Shown one piece after another: positions 61,370 through 64,000 of a stretch of 64,000 nt of DNA. Positions within the stretch are counted from its first letter, which is position 1. Each line of letters starts with the position of its first letter. Below the pieces are notes generated by a model, which worked only from the letters and a program-made list of their open reading frames with translations, did not search any database and was not told the DNA's origin. The DNA is from Nocardioides luti (GTDB lineage: Bacteria > Actinomycetota > Actinomycetes > Propionibacteriales > Nocardioidaceae): the NCBI RefSeq assembly GCF_014212315.1, contig NZ_JACKXE010000001.1, forward strand, positions 434,001 through 498,000, written 5' to 3'. The position numbers were made by a program, and so were the translations under genes.

Positions 61370-62311
61370 TCAGGGCCGGGTGACCCGGGCCGGCAGGTGC
61401 GTGCGCGGCGCCATCCGGGCGCCGTGGCGCGGCCGGCGCAGCCCGGCGGCGGCGAGCAGCGCGGGGACCCGGCCGCGGTGCGGGCGCCACGGCTCGAGGT
61501 AGGCCTCCAGCTCGGCGTCGTCGAACGGCGTGCCGGTCAGCGCCCAGCCGACGTCCTTGGCGACGTGGTAGTCGAAGAACGAGACGGCGTCGGCGTCGCC
61601 GTACGCCCGCTGGCGGACCTCGGCGCTGGTCCACACGCCGATGCCGGGGAGGGTCCGCAGCCGGCGGTCGGCCTCCTCGACGGGCAGGTCGACGGTGCGC
61701 TCCAGCGCGTCGGCGACCCGGGCCGCGGTGACGATCGTGCGCGAGCGCGCGGGGTCGATGTGCAGCTTCAGCCACTCCCACGACGGGATGGCGCGGAGCT
61801 GCTCGGCGGTCGGCTGGATCCAGAGCTTCTGCTCGACCCCCGGGCCGGGCGCGCGCTCGCCGAAGCGGTGCACGAGCATCCGGAAGCCGGCGAAGGCCTC
61901 CTGCCCGGTGACCTTCTGCTCGATGATCGCCGGGACCAGCGCCTCCATCACCAGCCCGCTGCGGCCGACGCGCATCGTGTCGAACCGACGCCAGGCCTCG
62001 ACGAGCACCGGGTGCCGCGGCTCGAAGCCGGTCACGTCGTCGTCGGCCCCCAGCAGGCCGGGCACGGACGCGAGCGCCCAGTCGGCGCCCGGCCCCCAGG
62101 CCTCGGCGTGGATCTCGCCGTCGGCGGCTCGCACGTCGATGACCAGGGTGGCGACGCCCTCGGGCGTGCGGAGGCCGCGCCAGTGGCGGCCGGCGAGGTC
62201 GAGGCGGTAGGTCGGATCGCCGCCGCCGTGCCGCTGCTGCCGCAGGATGTGCGCGGCGGGGCAGGCCCAGTCGGGTCGCCACACACGGGTGCGGGCGGCC
62301 TCGGACGACAT
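61370..62311 (-). CDS. AlkA-like DNA-3-methyladenine glycosylase (HhH-GPD)
   Basis: The 313-aa base-excision enzyme has the HhH-GPD core: PAIIEQKVTGQEAFAGFRML, the helix-hairpin-helix LRTLPGIGVWTSAEVRQRAY and GDADAVSFFDYHVAKDVGW with the catalytic Asp region. No Cys-rich iron-sulfur loop follows, which separates it from endonuclease III. ATG 62311 has TAGCGT 7 nt upstream, so is leaderless; the longer frame to 62365 is not used. It is divergent from the enoyl-CoA hydratase gene. Confidence 0.85.
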   Translation of the reverse strand: MSSEAARTRVWRPDWACPAAHILRQQRHGGGDPTYRLDLAGRHWRGLRTPEGVATLVIDVRAADGEIHAEAWGPGADWALASVPGLLGADDDVTGFEPRHPVLVEAWRRFDTMRVGRSGLVMEALVPAIIEQKVTGQEAFAGFRMLVHRFGERAPGPGVEQKLWIQPTAEQLRAIPSWEWLKLHIDPARSRTIVTAARVADALERTVDLPVEEADRRLRTLPGIGVWTSAEVRQRAYGDADAVSFFDYHVAKDVGWALTGTPFDDAELEAYLEPWRPHRGRVPALLAAAGLRRPRHGARMAPRTHLPARVTRP

Positions 62312-62394
62312 GCGCACGACGCTAGCCGACCGCGCCGACGCCCGGGCACGGACGCCGGGCGGCATACCCCGACGCGCGTCCTACAGTGACCCGC

Positions 62395-63180
62395 ATGACG
62401 CTCCAGATCGCCGACGAGCACCGTGTCCGCACGCTGACCCTCGACCGGCCGGAGGCGCTGAACGCCTTCAACGAGGAGCTGTACGACGCCACCGCCGAGG
62501 CCCTGCTGGCGGCCGCCGAGGACCCGGCGGTCGCGGTGGTCCTGCTCACCGGCAACGGCCGCGGCTTCAGCGCCGGGACCGACCTGCTCGAGATGCACGC
62601 GCGCACCACCGACCCGGCGTTCGTGCCCGGGAAGCACGGCTTCCAGGGGTTCCTGGACGCGCTGGTCGCATTCCCGAAGCCTTTGGTCTGCGCGGTCAAC
62701 GGCCTGGGGCTCGGCATCGGCGCGACGATCCTCGGCTTCGCCGACCTCGCGTTCATGTCGGCGACCGCCCGGCTCAAGTGCCCCTTCACCAGCCTGGGGG
62801 TGGCGCCCGAGGCCGCGTCGTCGTACCTCCTCCCCCTGCTGGTCGGGCGGCAGAACGCCGTCTGGCTGCTGCAGTCCTCGGCGTGGGTCGACGCCGCGAC
62901 CGCGCGGGAGATGGGCCTGGTGTGGCAGGTCTGCGAGCCCGACGACCTGCTGCCGACCGCCCGGCGGCACGCCGAGGTCCTGGCGGCGAAGCCGGTCTCG
63001 AGCCTCGTCGCGGTCAAGCGGACGATGACCGAGCCGCTGCGCGCCGGGATCGCGGCGGCGCGGGAGCGGGAGAACGCCGCGTTCGCCGAGCTGATGGGCG
63101 GCCCGGCCAACCGGGAGGCGCTGACGGCGTTCGCCGAGGGACGCGAGCCCGACTTCACGGCGCTGCCGCCCGGCTGGTGA
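62395..63180 (+). CDS. enoyl-CoA hydratase/isomerase (crotonase family)
   Basis: The 261-aa crotonase-fold enzyme has the CoA and oxyanion motifs RPEALNAFNEELYDATAEAL, GNGRGFSAGTDLLEMH, NGLGLGIGATILGFADLAFM and GVAPEAASSYLLPLLVGRQN with one catalytic-position Glu. It could act as hydratase or isomerase in fatty acid or steroid side-chain oxidation. ATG 62395 is preferred to GTG 62386 because TACAGT (62382-62387) ends 7 nt before it and would be overlapped by the GTG. No KstR-type operator is nearby. Confidence 0.85.
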   Translation: MTLQIADEHRVRTLTLDRPEALNAFNEELYDATAEALLAAAEDPAVAVVLLTGNGRGFSAGTDLLEMHARTTDPAFVPGKHGFQGFLDALVAFPKPLVCAVNGLGLGIGATILGFADLAFMSATARLKCPFTSLGVAPEAASSYLLPLLVGRQNAVWLLQSSAWVDAATAREMGLVWQVCEPDDLLPTARRHAEVLAAKPVSSLVAVKRTMTEPLRAGIAAARERENAAFAELMGGPANREALTAFAEGREPDFTALPPGW

Positions 63181-63183
63181 GGC

Positions 63184-63906
63184 TCAGCCCGCCGGCTTCG
63201 GGTCCGGCACGTCGTCGAAGGAGTCCGGCGTCTCGATCCAGGTGAAGTGGTCGTGCGGCCAGACCAGCACCATCACCTTGCCGACGACGAGGTCGGTGTC
63301 GACGTACTCCTCGCCCTTGCGGCAGCCGAGGTACGGCGCCTTGCACAGGTGCGCCGACGAGTCGCGGGAGTTGTGGCGGTTGTCGCCCATCACGAAGACG
63401 TGCCCGGCCGGCACCGGCCCCGCGCGCCAGTGGCACGACTCGACCATCGGCCCGTTGCAGGTGTCCTGCTCGACGATGTAGCCGCCCTCGCGCAGCGGCT
63501 GGCCGTTGACCGAGATCCGGCCGCGGTCGTCGCAGCACACGATCACGTCGCCGGCCACGCCGATCACCCGCTTCACCAGGTGGCCGCCGGTCGGATAGAG
63601 CCCGATGTGCGACATCCCCCGCGCCAGGAGGCTGGTCGGCCCCTTCGCCTCGTCGGGGTCCAGCCAGCCACCCGGGTCCTCGAAGACGATGACGTCGCCG
63701 CGCTCGGGACCGCCGGACCAGTACGACGGCTTCTCGACCAGGATCCGGTCGTTCTTCACCAGCCCCGGCTCCATGGACTCCGACGGGATGTAGAACGCCT
63801 GCACCAGGAAGATCTTGATCAGGATCGCGAGGGCCACGGCGACGACGACGAGGATCAGCGTCTCCTGCCAGAACGGTCGTCGCCGACGCGCCTGCCCCTC
63901 GCCCAT
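63184..63906 (-). CDS. lepB: signal peptidase I
   Basis: The 240-aa membrane protease has a basic N-terminus (GQARRRRPFWQETL), one transmembrane helix (ILVVVAVALAILIKIFLVQA), the catalytic Ser in IPSESMEPGL, the Lys in LVKRVIGVAGDVI and the C-box GHVFVMGDNRHNSRDS. It cleaves Sec and Tat signal peptides on the outer membrane face. ATG 63906 is chosen; an in-frame GTG at 63963 would add 19 residues and cannot be excluded. Its 3' end is 3 bp from the convergent enoyl-CoA hydratase gene. Bases 63964-64000 show no feature. Confidence 0.92.
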   Translation of the reverse strand: MGEGQARRRRPFWQETLILVVVAVALAILIKIFLVQAFYIPSESMEPGLVKNDRILVEKPSYWSGGPERGDVIVFEDPGGWLDPDEAKGPTSLLARGMSHIGLYPTGGHLVKRVIGVAGDVIVCCDDRGRISVNGQPLREGGYIVEQDTCNGPMVESCHWRAGPVPAGHVFVMGDNRHNSRDSSAHLCKAPYLGCRKGEEYVDTDLVVGKVMVLVWPHDHFTWIETPDSFDDVPDPKPAG

Positions 63907-64000
63907 CCGGTCCCCCGCGGCCTTCCCGAGCCGCCCGTGCGTGCTCCGCCGCAGCAGTATCACCCGGGAGGGGGCCCGGCGTCAGGACTCTGACCCGGGT

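Overview
The window is very GC-rich, most start codons are preceded by a TANNNT hexamer 6-7 nt upstream (leaderless mRNAs), and gene content (mce/yrbE, DUF222-HNH, DUF1707, WS/DGAT, KstR) is actinobacterial. The gene set and the interspersed GGTGGTTGAG...TCGAAACCACC palindromes suggest a Nocardioides-like member of the Propionibacteriales; the genus is an inference.

1-3.0 kb is a decayed island edge: the 3' end of an unidentified gene, a tyrosine-recombinase pseudogene and an Mrr-like nuclease gene. 3.0-37.4 kb is a steroid (cholesterol-type) uptake and side-chain degradation region tied together by seven KstR-type operators (TNNAACNNGTTNNA). It holds an igr-type operon (fused chsE1-chsE2, chsH2, chsH1, ltp2); alpha/beta hydrolase, esterase and wax-ester/triacylglycerol synthase genes; a single-chain FadE34/ChsE3-like dehydrogenase; an envelope-type set (two methyltransferases, a GT4 glycosyltransferase, a toroid protein); kstR itself; a redox operon (ferredoxin reductase, FMN protein, 3Fe-4S ferredoxin, Hsd4A-like and FabG3-like SDRs); and a complete mce4 importer operon (yrbE4AB, mce4A-F, two Mce-associated proteins). 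The expected logic is import by Mce4, activation and beta-oxidation of the side chain by the ChsE/ChsH/Ltp2/Hsd4A enzymes, storage of released acyl groups by WS/DGAT, and repression by KstR until a steroid CoA thioester appears. Ring-degradation genes, cyp125 and the Mce ATPase are not in the window.

A block at 12-17 kb interrupts this region with a DUF222-HNH gene, lipoproteins, a P-loop protein and a phosphotransferase-like gene. 37.4-44.2 kb is housekeeping-like: DUF1707, a channel, MmcQ, hemerythrin, AbrB-type and MFS transporters, uvrB. 44.3-49.3 kb is a decayed integrative element: a serine-recombinase pseudogene, an HUH replication-initiator pseudogene, a large inverted repeat and a pentapeptide-repeat membrane protein. 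49.6-64 kb carries a second DUF222-HNH gene with a TATAAT promoter and an SOS-like box, a sigma factor with a putative membrane regulator, a UvrA paralogue, an RTX-like secreted protein, a phospholipase-D-family enzyme, SGNH and antigen-85-like esterases, an AlkA-like glycosylase, an enoyl-CoA hydratase and signal peptidase I.

The most unusual feature is that palindromic repeats have entered protein-coding sequence in frame: the ChsH2 interdomain linker, the ChsH1 C-terminus just before its translationally coupled junction with ltp2, and, from a second repeat family, the cytoplasmic region of an Mce-associated protein.
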